Counted from the first letter of the stretch, positions 1-10,136 are shown. The stretch is DNA of 64,000 nucleotides from Nitrospira sp. (GCA_029194725.1 JARFXQ010000005.1:62001-126000); one strand, 5' to 3'. Numbers and translations are program-made. Notes: generated by a model not told the origin, from the sequence alone.

Positions 1-1
1 A

Positions 2-856
2 AGAGCCGGGGATATCCTACTCATCGTGGATAGTCCAGATATCGCCCAGGCGTACTCAGAATATGTCAAAGAGGACTCTGAATTGCAGTATGCTACGAGA
101 GCGTACGAGTTGGCCAAGGATCTCTACGAAGACAAGGCGCTCCCGCTGAAAGATTTGAAACTGGCCGAAAATGAATTGATCAAAGCCAGAGCGGAGTTCC
201 GCCGGGCGAAAGAACGGTTGCTTTCGCTCAGGATTGCGCCGGAAGAGCTGCGCAAACCGCTGGATAAACAGCAGATCACATCTCGATTTGAGCTGAAGAG
301 TCCGTTGTCCGGGGTTGTTGTCGAACGTACCGTTACGCCCGGTCAGTCGGTGACCGGAGATGCCGACCATGTGTTGTTCACCATCGCCGATCTCGACGTG
401 CTGCAGGTTGTGGCAGATGTCTACGAACGGGATCTCGCGCTCGTTCGGGAAGGCCAGTCGGCTGTCGTGAAAGTTGAAGCTTACCCTGACGCTGATTTTC
501 CGGCCAAAGTCATAGCGGTGGGAGATGTGGTCGATCCTGTGACCAGAACGATCAAGGTTCGAGCTCTCGTCAAGAATGAGGCGCACGAACTGAAGCCGGA
601 AATGTTTGCTCGGTTGCAACTCGACGTCAGCGGTACCGGACCATTTCTTACCGTGCCGCGCGAAGCGGTCCTGGAAATGGACGGCAAGCAGTTTGTCTAT
701 GTGGTTGAAGCAGACAGACGGTATGTAAAGCGGGAAGTGAGGACCGCGAATATCTCGCCGAATCAGACTCGCGTCATCGAAGGGCTGACACAGGGAGAGC
801 GGATCGTGACGAAGGGCGCCGTCTTGATAAAAGGGGAACAGGTCAAGGGCACATAA
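2..856 (+). CDS. RND efflux periplasmic adaptor (membrane fusion protein, CzcB-like), 5' partial
   Basis: The frame is open from the left edge, so the true start lies upstream. The visible part begins inside the biotinyl-lipoyl-like half (AGDILLIVDSPDIAQAY), continues through a coiled-coil hairpin (about the first 80 residues), returns to the lipoyl half (LKSPLSGVVVERTVTPGQSV), then a beta-barrel domain and a membrane-proximal domain ending near 856. This order is that of HlyD/CzcB membrane fusion proteins, which join an inner-membrane RND pump to an outer-membrane channel. The pump gene follows 48 bp downstream and is of heavy-metal type, so metal export is likely. The metal cannot be read from the sequence. 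Confidence 0.93.
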   Translation, partial: RAGDILLIVDSPDIAQAYSEYVKEDSELQYATRAYELAKDLYEDKALPLKDLKLAENELIKARAEFRRAKERLLSLRIAPEELRKPLDKQQITSRFELKSPLSGVVVERTVTPGQSVTGDADHVLFTIADLDVLQVVADVYERDLALVREGQSAVVKVEAYPDADFPAKVIAVGDVVDPVTRTIKVRALVKNEAHELKPEMFARLQLDVSGTGPFLTVPREAVLEMDGKQFVYVVEADRRYVKREVRTANISPNQTRVIEGLTQGERIVTKGAVLIKGEQVKGT

Positions 857-904
857 CCGCCAAGTGTGTCCTGCCTCAATAGCGCCGCTAAGTACGATGT
901 ATTC

Positions 905-3900
905 ATGATCGTTAGAATCGTCGAGATCTCACTGGTACAGCGGTTCTTGGTCTGCACATTCGGGGTTCTGCTCCTATTCGGTGGTCTCTACGCATTTCAT
1001 CTCCTCGACATTGTGGCCTATCCTGATCCTTCCCCTCCGATGGTGGAGTTGATCACCCAACTTCCTGGATATTCAGCCGAGGAAGTTGAGCGGCAAATTA
1101 CCATCCCTATTGAAGTCGCCTTGAATGGCACCCCTGGATTAACCGATGTCCGGTCGCTCTCGATTTTTGGTCTCAGCGACGTCAAGGTGTACTTTGACTT
1201 CGACACCGGCATCTTTCAAGATCGCCAGGAAGTGTTGAATCGGCTCAACTCCGTTCAACTGCCTCAAGGTGTACAACCCGTGCTTTCTCCCTGGTGGACC
1301 ATCGCCGAGATCTATCGGTATGAGTTGATGGGGCAAGACAGGAGTGTGACCGATCTCAAGACCATTCAGGACTGGCAGGTCCGACAGGCGTTCAAACGTG
1401 TGCCGGGTGTCATCGACGTGACGACGTTCGGTGGCACCACGAAGGAATATCATGTCGATATTGATCCGGAGAAACTGATCAGCTACGGCGTCAACCTTTC
1501 TCAAGTCATGGCCGCTTTGGCGAACAGCAACGCCAATGTCGGGGGCAACTATTTGACGATCGGCGAGCAGAGCTACAACATTAGAGGGTTGGGTCTCATC
1601 AACGATCTCGATGATATTGAAAACGTGATGGTGACTGAGAAAGATGGAACGCCGATCTTCGTCAAGACCTTGGGAACGGTGACCGTAGGGCATCGCGTGC
1701 GCCTGGGAAAGGTGGGGATCGATGATCGAGATGACGTGGTGGAAGGAGTCGTGCTCCAGCAACGTGGCTATAAGGCCTTACCGGTCCTCGATAAAGTACG
1801 AGCCAAGGTTGAGGAGTTGAATGGGTTGAAACTCCCATCCGGAGTTAAGATCAAGACATTCTATGATCGAACCGCTTTGATCAACACGACCGTGAAGACA
1901 GTCACGGACATTCTTATCAGCGGCATGGTGCTCGTGTTCATAGTCTTGATCGTCTTTCTCGGGGACCTCCGCGCGGCGTTTATCGTCGCGCTGACCATTC
2001 CGCTCTCGCTGCTATTTACCTTCACGATGATGGTGTTCGTCGGACAGTCAGCCAATTTGATCTCATTGGGCGCGATCGACTTCGGGATCATCGTGGACGC
2101 AACGTTGGTGATGGTTGAAAGCATCTTCTTCCAGTTGGCGCATCGGGAGGCACATGGGCTCACGATGCACCACCAAATCATCCGGGCCGCTCGCCAGGTT
2201 GGAAGGCCTATTGTCTTTTCCACGGCGATCATCGTGGTGGCTTTCGTGCCGCTCTTTACCATGACCGGAGTCCCTGGAAAGATCTTCGCGCCCATGTCCA
2301 TTACCTATGGTTTTGCTCTGTGTGGCGCACTCTTGATCGCGTTTACGCTCGCGCCGGTGCTCTGTTCATTCCTCTTGCGGTCGCCGATCAGAGAAACCGA
2401 TACGATCGTGGTCGGCGCTGTACGCAAGGCCAATGGCAGGATTCTCGTGTGGGCGTTGGAGCATAGGATTACGGTGGTTGGGTTTGCGACAGGCCTGGTG
2501 ATGCTCGCGCTTCTTGCGTTGCAATCGTTGGGTGGTGAGTTCATGCCGGCTCTGGAGGAGGGGAATCTGTGGGTTCGAGCTACGATGCCGGTGGATATTT
2601 CTTTCGATCAGGCCGATCGATTGACGAATGACATCCGTCGCATGTTCAGGGATTCGCCTGAGGTGGAAACGGTCGTGTCACAGCTGGGACGGCCGGATGA
2701 TGGAACGGACCCTACCAGTTTTTTTAACGGGGAATTTTTGGCGAATCTCAAACCCGTATCGGAATGGCGTCGAGGATTGAGCAAAGATGACCTTATCGAA
2801 GAGATCGAGCGTCGGCTGAAAACCATTCCCGGTGTGATTTTCAATTTTTCTCAGGTCATCGAAGATAACGTGGAAGAGGCGATGTCTGGTGTGAAGGGTG
2901 AGAACTCGATCAAATTATTCGGGTCCGACCTCAAAATCATGGATGCGAGCGCGGTCGAGATCGAATCGGTGATGAAAACGGTTTTCGGCGTGAAGGACTT
3001 GGGCATTTTCCGACTGATTGGCCAACCGAATTTGCTGATTCAAGTCGATCGCGAAGCGAGCGCCCGTTATGGGTTGCGGGTCTCCGATGTGAATGCGGTC
3101 ATTCAGGCCGCCATCGGTGGTCAAGCGGTGACGCAGGTCTATGAGGGGGAGAAGCTGTTCGATCTGGTCGTCAGGTTTCTTCCAGAATATCGTCGGGATA
3201 TCGATTCCATCGGCAATATTCTGGTGAGCACGCCGGATGGGGCACGCATTCCGCTCAAACAAGTGGCGACCATCACAATGCAGACCGGAGCCTTTATCAT
3301 CTATCGCGAAAACAACCAGCGGTATATCCCGATCAAATTCAGTGTGCGGGATCGCGATCTTGAGAGTACGGTTGAAGAAGCTCAGGAGAAGTTGGCGCAG
3401 CAAGTGACGCTATCCGAGGGTTATCACATGGAATGGGCCGGGCAGTACGATCAACTGAAGGAGGAGCAGAGACGGCTGATCACAATCGTTCCCCTGAGCC
3501 TCGTCATCATGCTGTTTTTGCTCTATACGACATTTGACTCACTGAAGAATGCATTGCTGGTATTGGCGGCTGTTCCCTTCGCGTTGGTGGGTGGCGTCCT
3601 GTCCTTGGTGATGACTCATACCCATTTCAGTATTTCGGCCGCGGTGGGGATGATTTCGACGTTGGGAGTCGCGATATTGGGCGGTGTGTTGCTGATCTCG
3701 CGCATTGAAGAGTTCAGAAGGACCGGGCTCGACTTGCGGCAGGCCGTGTTACGCGGTGTCGATGTGCAGATGCGTCCGATTCTGATGGCCACCTTGGGCG
3801 CGGCGATCGGACTCCTGCCCGCATCCCTCGCGACCGGGATCGGTGCTCAGGCGCAACAGCCGTTGGCCCGCGTGGTGGTCGGTGGGATGCTGACAGCGGC

Positions 3901-3976
3901 ATTCTTAATTCTCGTGGTGTTGCCCGTTCTCTACGAGCTCCTCCACCAACGTGATGTACATGAAGAAATTGAATAG
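905..3976 (+). CDS. Heavy-metal efflux RND pump, CzcA/CusA family
   Basis: About 1023 residues, the usual length for the family. It is a proton-driven inner-membrane pump working with the adaptor upstream. Twelve membrane segments are implied: TM1 near residues 12-32, two large periplasmic loops, and TM clusters around 330-500 and 860-1010. The TM4 motif AIDFGIIVDATLVMVES with Asp392 and Asp398 matches the proton-relay motif of the HME subclass. A GTG at 866 would add 13 residues, but the ATG at 905 starts directly at the conserved IVRIVEISLVQR segment, so I prefer it; neither has a clear Shine-Dalgarno. No CzcC-type outer-membrane gene is visible; it may lie left of the window. Confidence 0.93.
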   Translation: MIVRIVEISLVQRFLVCTFGVLLLFGGLYAFHLLDIVAYPDPSPPMVELITQLPGYSAEEVERQITIPIEVALNGTPGLTDVRSLSIFGLSDVKVYFDFDTGIFQDRQEVLNRLNSVQLPQGVQPVLSPWWTIAEIYRYELMGQDRSVTDLKTIQDWQVRQAFKRVPGVIDVTTFGGTTKEYHVDIDPEKLISYGVNLSQVMAALANSNANVGGNYLTIGEQSYNIRGLGLINDLDDIENVMVTEKDGTPIFVKTLGTVTVGHRVRLGKVGIDDRDDVVEGVVLQQRGYKALPVLDKVRAKVEELNGLKLPSGVKIKTFYDRTALINTTVKTVTDILISGMVLVFIVLIVFLGDLRAAFIVALTIPLSLLFTFTMMVFVGQSANLISLGAIDFGIIVDATLVMVESIFFQLAHREAHGLTMHHQIIRAARQVGRPIVFSTAIIVVAFVPLFTMTGVPGKIFAPMSITYGFALCGALLIAFTLAPVLCSFLLRSPIRETDTIVVGAVRKANGRILVWALEHRITVVGFATGLVMLALLALQSLGGEFMPALEEGNLWVRATMPVDISFDQADRLTNDIRRMFRDSPEVETVVSQLGRPDDGTDPTSFFNGEFLANLKPVSEWRRGLSKDDLIEEIERRLKTIPGVIFNFSQVIEDNVEEAMSGVKGENSIKLFGSDLKIMDASAVEIESVMKTVFGVKDLGIFRLIGQPNLLIQVDREASARYGLRVSDVNAVIQAAIGGQAVTQVYEGEKLFDLVVRFLPEYRRDIDSIGNILVSTPDGARIPLKQVATITMQTGAFIIYRENNQRYIPIKFSVRDRDLESTVEEAQEKLAQQVTLSEGYHMEWAGQYDQLKEEQRRLITIVPLSLVIMLFLLYTTFDSLKNALLVLAAVPFALVGGVLSLVMTHTHFSISAAVGMISTLGVAILGGVLLISRIEEFRRTGLDLRQAVLRGVDVQMRPILMATLGAAIGLLPASLATGIGAQAQQPLARVVVGGMLTAAFLILVVLPVLYELLHQRDVHEEIE

Positions 3977-4020
3977 AGCCGTCGAGAACTTCCGACCTGG
4001 ATGAAAGGAGGCCGCACATC

Positions 4021-4815
4021 GTGAACCATTCCTCTCCACTCAGGATCTGGGTTATCCTGGCGATCGCACTGGCTGGTGGGACGGCACCGCATGACGGATG
4101 GGCTGATCTGTCTCCGGTATGGCCGGTCCAGGTGCCGTATGAGGCGCCGCCGACGAATCAAGATATTCCTGATGTCTCAATTCCTCCAAATAAGAATCCG
4201 CTGAGCCCCGAAGAGCTCAAGCGCGCTGAAGCCTTGTTGCCGTTGCTTGAGGGCAAGCAAGAATTCTGGGCGATGGGAGAGTTCGTGCATCTGGGAGAGC
4301 CGGCTGTTCCGGTTCTCGTCAAGGCCTTGACCATGCCGAGCCCGCGCATTCGGTACAATGCGATCGAAACGTTACTGATGATGAAAGGAGTTGCGGGGGT
4401 GCCTGCGCTCGTCTCCACAGCCAAGGAGCCAAGCGAAATTTCCCGTGTGCGAGAACATGCCTTGCGAGTCGCCATTCGTCTGGATCCGACGAAGGCACCC
4501 GAGGCGATCGAAGTGATGGCAAAGGATCAAAATCCTTCCGTCAGAAAGGCAGCGGCATTCGAATCACGATATGTGCGGCAGAAGGTGATCATTCCAACCT
4601 TGATTCCGATGGTGAGCGACGATGAGCGCTTCGTGGCTTTGTCGGCGTTGCAATCGCTTTGGATCTTGACTCGCCACGAGACCGAATTCCACGATTGGGA
4701 TACCTCGACCAAGCAGGATCGAGCCTTGTGGTCGAACGAATGGGTTGAGTGGTGGGACGCCAACAAGGAGGTGTTTGAGATTCCAGAGCCGCGGCGTCCG
4801 AAACGGAGTTTGTAG
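4021..4815 (+). CDS. Secreted HEAT-repeat protein
   Basis: 264 residues. GTG start 10 nt after a strong AAAGGAGG. The N-terminus (about 28 residues) looks like a signal peptide ending near GWA. The mature part has alternating helical repeats typical of HEAT/PBS-lyase repeats (VPVLVKALTMPSPRIRYNAI, then VPALVSTAKEP, EAIEVMAKDQNPSVRKAA), which normally make a protein-binding solenoid. It follows the RND pump by 44 bp, so it may be co-transcribed. No catalytic motif is visible; a partner-binding role in the envelope is inferred. Confidence 0.8.
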   Translation: MNHSSPLRIWVILAIALAGGTAPHDGWADLSPVWPVQVPYEAPPTNQDIPDVSIPPNKNPLSPEELKRAEALLPLLEGKQEFWAMGEFVHLGEPAVPVLVKALTMPSPRIRYNAIETLLMMKGVAGVPALVSTAKEPSEISRVREHALRVAIRLDPTKAPEAIEVMAKDQNPSVRKAAAFESRYVRQKVIIPTLIPMVSDDERFVALSALQSLWILTRHETEFHDWDTSTKQDRALWSNEWVEWWDANKEVFEIPEPRRPKRSL

Positions 4816-5083
4816 CAACAACAGAGACCTGGCCGTGTTCCATAGGCCCCGGTGTCTGGCTCGCTATCGTGCGAATGACCGATTGATCGAGACGGGACGG
4901 ACTCATCCTGACCATCGTGGTCCGGCCCAGGGATCGGACGACTGCTCAATCGTGGCTTCTGGGGCAACTGTGTGCGAAGGAATTTCCGCACACAGCAGAA
5001 ATTATTCGAGAAACAAAAGCGGCCAGATCCTGTGCCACCGGAATCGGACAACGTAACTTGCTATCTACAGACCAATTTCAGGA

Positions 5084-6343
5084 TCACTGGCTACTTGCTT
5101 TGACTACAATGACCTGGCGAGTGACTTCGGCCCCGTTGCTCACCACACGCGCCTCAATGGTGTAAAACCCGAATTGCGTCAATGTCGTACGACAAAGCGT
5201 GCCGTCGTCAGCACCATTGAACGGGCAATAGGGGGCAAAACCTTCGATGCGATTCACGGCATTGTTGATCCAGAATTGCACTGAAACGGACCCAGCCACG
5301 TTGGCGGGGTACGCCTGCACGGTCCAGGGCTGACCCGAAGTCGGTGATCCGAGAACAGTCAGCGTCACCGTTGGACCGGAAGTTGCCGGGGGAGTTGCGG
5401 ATGCTTGGACTGTAATGGCCTGGCGAGTGACTTCGATGCCATTGCTCCGCACACGCGCCTCAATGGTGTAGGACCCGAAGGGTCTCGATCTCTTAGCGCA
5501 ATGCACGCCGTCATCATCGCCGTCGAACGGACAATAGGGGGCGTAATTCTCAATGTGATCAAGGGCGTTGTTGACCCAGTATTCCACTGACACGGTCCCA
5601 GCCACGTTGGCCGGGTACGCCTGCACGGTCCAGGGCTGCCCCTGAGTCGGCGATCCGAGAACGGTCAGTGTCACTGTTGGAGCAGAAGTTGGCGAGGGAC
5701 CAGAAGTGGCCGGGGGGGTTGCAGAAGCTTGGACTGTAATGGACTGGCGAGTGACCTCGATACCATTGCTCCGCACACGCGCCTCAATGGTGTAGGACCC
5801 GAAGGGTCTCGATCTCTTAGCGCAATGCACACCGTCATCATCGCCGTCGAACGGACAATAGGGGGCGTAATTCTCAATGTGATCAAGGGCGTTGTTGACC
5901 CAGTATTCCACTGACACGGTCCCAGCCACGTTGGCCGGGTACGCCTGCACGGTCCAGGGCTGCCCCTGAGTCGGCGATCCGAGAACGGTCAGCGTCACCG
6001 TTGGAGATGTTGAAGGCCCGGGTGGTGGAGGGGATGGTGAAGTCCCGGCTGGGGTATAGGTGGCGACGTTGCTCGGGTTCGATTCGAGGTTTGCAGAGTT
6101 GTATGCTGTAACCACATAGTATTGAACGACGGCTGGTGTTCCAATATTGAAACTGGTGCTAGTCCCCACTGTAGCGAGCAGCGTTGCCGTGGCAGCTGAT
6201 GGCGAGCATGATGGCTGGCTGCAGTTATAGATGCGATATCCAGTTATGTTCGGCCCCGTGCTGGCGTCCCACGCCAACGTGGCACCCCATGCTGTACTAG
6301 ACCACAGCACAAGAACAGTAGCAATTGCTTTCACCCAACTCAT
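5084..6343 (-). CDS. Secreted protein: fibronectin-type-III-like domain plus three tandem Ig-like domains
   Basis: 419 residues from the ATG at 6343, which follows AGAGGAAT; an upstream in-frame ATG would put 27 unlikely residues before the signal peptide (MSWVKAIATVLVLWSSTAWG). Next comes a fibronectin III-like domain (LAWDASTGPNITGYRIYNC ... VVTAYNSANLESNPSNVA), a Pro/Ser-rich linker and three copies of a domain of about 100 residues starting PTVTLTVLGSPTQGQPW. Copies 1 and 2 are almost identical; copy 3, at the C-terminus, is diverged. Each copy has a CPF-D/N-G..D/DG loop and a second Cys, suggesting a disulfide. Probably an exported adhesion or surface protein; the ligand is unknown. Confidence 0.8.
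   Translation of the reverse strand: MSWVKAIATVLVLWSSTAWGATLAWDASTGPNITGYRIYNCSQPSCSPSAATATLLATVGTSTSFNIGTPAVVQYYVVTAYNSANLESNPSNVATYTPAGTSPSPPPPGPSTSPTVTLTVLGSPTQGQPWTVQAYPANVAGTVSVEYWVNNALDHIENYAPYCPFDGDDDGVHCAKRSRPFGSYTIEARVRSNGIEVTRQSITVQASATPPATSGPSPTSAPTVTLTVLGSPTQGQPWTVQAYPANVAGTVSVEYWVNNALDHIENYAPYCPFDGDDDGVHCAKRSRPFGSYTIEARVRSNGIEVTRQAITVQASATPPATSGPTVTLTVLGSPTSGQPWTVQAYPANVAGSVSVQFWINNAVNRIEGFAPYCPFNGADDGTLCRTTLTQFGFYTIEARVVSNGAEVTRQVIVVKASSQ
5374..6005. repeat. Two near-identical tandem DNA repeats, period 324 bp
   Basis: The segments around 5374-5697 and 5698-6005 match with a constant offset of 324 bp and only scattered substitutions; for example the same reading pattern occurs at 5405 and at 5729. 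They encode copies 2 and 1 of the Ig-like domain in the secreted protein. Such low divergence implies a recent duplication or gene conversion. A third, diverged unit lies at about 5088-5373. The boundaries are approximate. Confidence 0.85.
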
Positions 6344-7018
6344 GTGAGTATTCCTCTCTATGCTGGCATTACTTATTACGTTCTCCTCACGACAGGCCTC
6401 TCCCACGAGATGCGCACATCTCATGTGCAGGAACCTATGGCGGGTTGCTCAGCCGACTTGGCTACCCGAGAAGAGGCCGAAGAGGAAACCAAGCAAGATG
6501 CGGGCCGCTGTGCCAGGAGGGCGAGCAGGGAAAATTCTCAGAATATCAGCAGTGCCAAGAAGAAGATCAATGATGCTGTATACGCAGAACACAGGGTCTT
6601 GTGATCGATTGAGAGTTAAACGCAATGTTTTCTAGAGGATAGACGATGCATGCGTCCGCCTACAAATTGAACAGTTTAGTACATGATGTGCGGTGGTGGA
6701 CTCGATGCGGAACAAGTAAGTGTGTGAGGTGATTAGGACAGTATAGTGCGTCGCCCATCTCGAAGGCTCAAGTCGAGAGGCGATGGTTCTCCTCACACGC
6801 ACTTCTTTCACAACGGACAGATGCATGCATGTCCTAGTCCTCCTCTCGTCAGACGTACACACCTCCGTCACATCTCAGTGACGTCTGCCCTCAGCTGCGC
6901 TGTACCAGTCATGCCTGAGGAACAAAGCTTAGGAGGGAGTCCTAGGCGGATCAACTCCGACCCACTGCACCTGGTGCCTCAGACAACCGTCGGTCCTCAA
7001 CCATGTCCGTAACAAGCA
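6344..7018. other. About 675 bp with no gene recognised
   Basis: Short open frames occur here, but none has a ribosome binding site plus a recognisable protein. The stretch lies between the promoter side of the secreted repeat protein (transcribed leftwards) and a dead transposase, so its left end should contain the promoter of the former. I see no RNA gene or clear palindrome. Confidence 0.5.
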
Positions 7019-7440
7019 GGCAGCACGGTGAAACATTTTGTCATTGCCACGAACCGGGGAGCGATGGGCTCACACTGATCCGCTGGCATCGACAGAAGGA
7101 GGGGACGGTGGAACACTTGCATCATGTGCTCAAGAATGAGTTGGCAGCTGCGGCGCTACCCAGCCAGAAGGTCGGCGCCAACGCCGCCTGGTTTCGGCTC
7201 AACGTGCTGACCGACAATCTCCTCAGCGCGTTGAAGCGGCTGGCCTGACCTGGAGATTTGTCGGAGGCCCGGCCGAAGTGGTTGCGCTTTCTGATGTTCA
7301 ACACCGTGGGGACCGTCATCCATCATGCTCGACGCACGCGGTTACGGCTCACGACGGTCGCGCAGCAGGCCCTCTTGGCTCTCACACAGAGCAAAATCTT
7401 GGCGCTCACCCTACTTAGCCGGAGAATAGGGGGCAACAGC
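7019..7440 (+). pseudogene. IS1380-family transposase remnant (C-terminal part)
   Basis: The reading starts as VKHFVIATNRG (frame of 7028), shifts frame near 7057-7065 into LIRWHRQKEGTVEHLHHVLK, runs through NELAAAALPSQKVGANAAWF, meets an in-frame TGA at 7246 and continues as LSEARPKWLRFLMFNTVG. This is the order of the C-terminal third of IS1380-type DDE transposases (RWHR-K-GT-EH-H, then L-EARPK-LRF). The N-terminal two thirds and the terminal repeats are missing. One frameshift and one nonsense codon make it non-functional. Confidence 0.8.
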
Positions 7441-7505
7441 GGACCTTGCGGGCCAAGAGACTCCTATGTTACGAATATCACGTAATGAAACTGAAGACGG
7501 GAACG

Positions 7506-8030
7506 ATGCTGAAAATCGCCAAGCTGGGGAATCCTATTCTTCGCAAGATCGCCGCTCCGGTCGACCCGAGGGAGATCAAGTCCTCCGACCTGCAACGGTT
7601 GATCGACGACATGTTTGAAACGATGTACGATGAGCCGGGCATCGGATTGGCCGCGCCCCAGGTTTCGCACTCGATTCAATTGGTCGTGATGGGGTGTCCG
7701 GGCGAGGACGGGTTCCCTGAAACCGTGCTCATTAATCCATCGATTGTCTACTACGGGCCCGAACAGGTGGAAACGTGGGAAGGATGTTTGAGCGTCGACG
7801 GCTTGCGAGGGAAAGTCACAAGGCCTTCCATGGTGCGGGTGAAAGGTCTGGATCGAAAAGGCAAACCCTTGGATTTCGAGGCGACGGAACTGTACGCCGT
7901 CTGTATCCAACACGAACTCGACCACTTGATCGGCAAAGTCTTTCTTGATCGCATGACTGATCTGTCCACCCTCACTCAGCTGCACGAGTTCTCGCAGTAT
8001 TGGAAAAAAGAACCTACGAAGGTCATCTGA
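7506..8030 (+). CDS. def: Peptide deformylase
   Basis: 174 residues from the ATG at 7506 (MLKIAKLGNPILRK), the usual start context; in-frame starts at 7446 and 7485 add residues not typical of the family. Removes the formyl group from nascent N-terminal Met in the cytoplasm using a bound Fe2+. All three motifs are present: GIGLAAPQ, EGCLSV (metal Cys) and QHELDHL (two metal His and the catalytic Glu). The ABC exporter follows after 22 bp. The more usual neighbour fmt is absent here. Confidence 0.96.
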   Translation: MLKIAKLGNPILRKIAAPVDPREIKSSDLQRLIDDMFETMYDEPGIGLAAPQVSHSIQLVVMGCPGEDGFPETVLINPSIVYYGPEQVETWEGCLSVDGLRGKVTRPSMVRVKGLDRKGKPLDFEATELYAVCIQHELDHLIGKVFLDRMTDLSTLTQLHEFSQYWKKEPTKVI

Positions 8031-8052
8031 TACCTGCCCAGCAAAGCCGACC

Positions 8053-9777
8053 GTGAAAGCGCTGCTTCGTGTCTTACAATACCTTCGTCCCCATCGCGCT
8101 CTCGCGGTTGCGACATTGGTCTGCGCCGCTGGTGCGACGGCGATGGAGCTGGTGCCTCCCTGGGTCATCAAGATCATCATCGACGATGTGATTCAGGCGA
8201 AGCAGACGTCATTGCTGCCATGGATGATCGGCCTTCTGGTGGGAGCCTATGTGCTCAAAAACCTGTTTGCTTCCCTCAGAATCCGTCTGAATAATCAACT
8301 TGAGCAGACGGTGGTCCACGATCTTCGCCGGCATGTCTTCTCCGCTCTCCAACGATTGTCCATCACCTATTTCGAGAATCGATCGACGGGGGAGATCATG
8401 TCCCGGGTGACCAACGACACGGAGCATGTCGAGCGGATCTTTATCGATGGACTGGAAGGCATGTTGACGGCGGCGCTCACGCTGATCGGGATCACAGGGC
8501 TTTTATTCATGCTCAACTGGAGACTGGCAGCGCTCTCGCTTCTGCCGATTCCAGTGCTTGCGTTGTCCGCCGGTTGGTTTACGTCAAAAGTACACGGATA
8601 TTATCGAGAGACCAGGCAGAGCGCCGCTGAGCTGAATGGCTACTTACAGGATGCCTTGTCCGGTATTAGGGAGACGATGGGGTTCGGCCGCCAGGCACAT
8701 GAACAAGCCAGATTCGACCGGCTGAGCCAAGCCTATAGCGACAAGAACCTTCAAGCGATGGTGTTGTGGTCGCTGTATTCGCCGGGAATGATTCTGGTTG
8801 CCGCGTTCGGAACCGTCTTGATCCTCTGGTACGGTGCAGGGGAGGTCATGGAAGGCCGTCTCACGCTGGGCGAGTTGGTGTTGTTTCTGTCCTACTTGGC
8901 AATGTTTTATGTGCCTATCAATCAGATCCATTCGGTCAATCATATGTTGCAACATGCGTTGGCGGCGAGTGAGCGGGTCTTTGAGGTGCTGGACACGGTT
9001 CCGGAAGTCGCCGATCGTCCTCGTGCAGTCGCTCCAGTCCATCGTGCCCATGGAGCAGTTCGTTTCGACCAAGTGCGGTTCCATTATCGAGCCGATGTTC
9101 CAGTATTGAAAGGATTCTCTGCGACTGTACCGGAAGGAGAACGTGTAGCACTGGTCGGGATGAGTGGAGCGGGGAAGAGCACAGTCCTGAAGCTGTTGAT
9201 GCGATTTTACGATGTCACGGACGGAGCAATCTTCATCGATGGGAAGGATATCCGCGATCTGCCGATTGCGTACCTACGACAGCAGATCGGGTTTGTGCAG
9301 CAGGAACCATTCTTGTTCAACGGAACGGTGAAGGACAATCTGCTGTACGGTGATTTGAACGCCGACCAAGATCGAGTGGAAGCAGCGGCTCGTGCCGCGC
9401 GGGCACATGAGTTTATCACGGCGCTTCCGGAGGGATACGATACATGGATCGGCGAGCGGGGCGTCAAGCTGTCGGTCGGACAAAAGCAGCGAGTGTCAAT
9501 CGCACGAACGTTGTTGAAGGACCCGCCCATCGTCATTTTTGATGAAGCCACGTCGAACATCGACACCGAGACCGAGGTGAAGATCCGCGAAGCATTGGCC
9601 GAACTCACAATGGGGAGAACCACAATCATCATCGCCCATCGGTTGTCAACGCTCCATGATGTGGACCGGATCTTGGTGCTCGATCAAGGTCGTTTAGTGG
9701 AGGAAGGCCGGCACGATGAACTGCTCAGCCGAGGAGGGGTCTATGCAAATCTGTACGAAGCTCAGTTCCAGGTGTAA
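8053..9777 (+). CDS. ABC exporter, fused permease and ATPase (MsbA/multidrug type)
   Basis: 574 residues from a GTG start. The N-terminal half has six membrane segments (about residues 15-290). The C-terminal ATPase has Walker A (GMSGAGKS), Q-loop (VQQEPFLF), ABC signature in the variant form LSVGQKQR, Walker B (IVIFDEATSNID) and the switch His (IAHRLST). This is the half-transporter layout that works as a homodimer, exporting lipids, drugs or peptides. The substrate cannot be deduced; the family includes the lipid A flippase MsbA. Confidence 0.93.
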   Translation: MKALLRVLQYLRPHRALAVATLVCAAGATAMELVPPWVIKIIIDDVIQAKQTSLLPWMIGLLVGAYVLKNLFASLRIRLNNQLEQTVVHDLRRHVFSALQRLSITYFENRSTGEIMSRVTNDTEHVERIFIDGLEGMLTAALTLIGITGLLFMLNWRLAALSLLPIPVLALSAGWFTSKVHGYYRETRQSAAELNGYLQDALSGIRETMGFGRQAHEQARFDRLSQAYSDKNLQAMVLWSLYSPGMILVAAFGTVLILWYGAGEVMEGRLTLGELVLFLSYLAMFYVPINQIHSVNHMLQHALAASERVFEVLDTVPEVADRPRAVAPVHRAHGAVRFDQVRFHYRADVPVLKGFSATVPEGERVALVGMSGAGKSTVLKLLMRFYDVTDGAIFIDGKDIRDLPIAYLRQQIGFVQQEPFLFNGTVKDNLLYGDLNADQDRVEAAARAARAHEFITALPEGYDTWIGERGVKLSVGQKQRVSIARTLLKDPPIVIFDEATSNIDTETEVKIREALAELTMGRTTIIIAHRLSTLHDVDRILVLDQGRLVEEGRHDELLSRGGVYANLYEAQFQV

Positions 9778-9888
9778 TGGAAGAGACACTCGTTGATTTC
9801 AATTTCAGCACCGGCCGCCTTGGGGAGTTGCGGGTCTGAGGAGGAGCTCGGTATACTCGTTAGACCGACAATAGGATATGGTTAGTCA

Positions 9889-10083
9889 ATGGTACTGCTG
9901 TACGAGAGTGATCCCCTGGACGATGAACATGCGCGAGGGCGCTTCTACCACGTCTGCCGAGGGCAAATCGATCGCACTCCCTTGAATGTTCCAGAACCAG
10001 ATCGCCCATACGAATGCCGACAGTGCGGAATCGATCTCGAAGCTGAAGATTTCTTCGTGGCCCTTCAGAAAGGATCGGTGTAG
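9889..10083 (+). CDS. Small hypothetical protein with a Cys-x2-Cys pair
   Basis: 64 residues, acidic, ATG start with AGGA about 13 nt upstream. Contains YECRQCGIDLE, a half zinc ribbon, and one further Cys near residue 24. Family not recognised. It lies just upstream of another small Cys-rich frame, and the two may form a unit. Confidence 0.5.
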   Translation: MVLLYESDPLDDEHARGRFYHVCRGQIDRTPLNVPEPDRPYECRQCGIDLEAEDFFVALQKGSV

Positions 10084-10136
10084 GACCAATGACCGGGAGC
10101 GTGGGGAGAAAAACGGTAGGGGTTTCGCGAGGCCTG

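Noticed and set aside
5084-6343. CRISPR or phage-like repeat array
   Set aside because: The 324-bp repeats are coding, directly adjacent and without spacers; they are duplicated protein domains.
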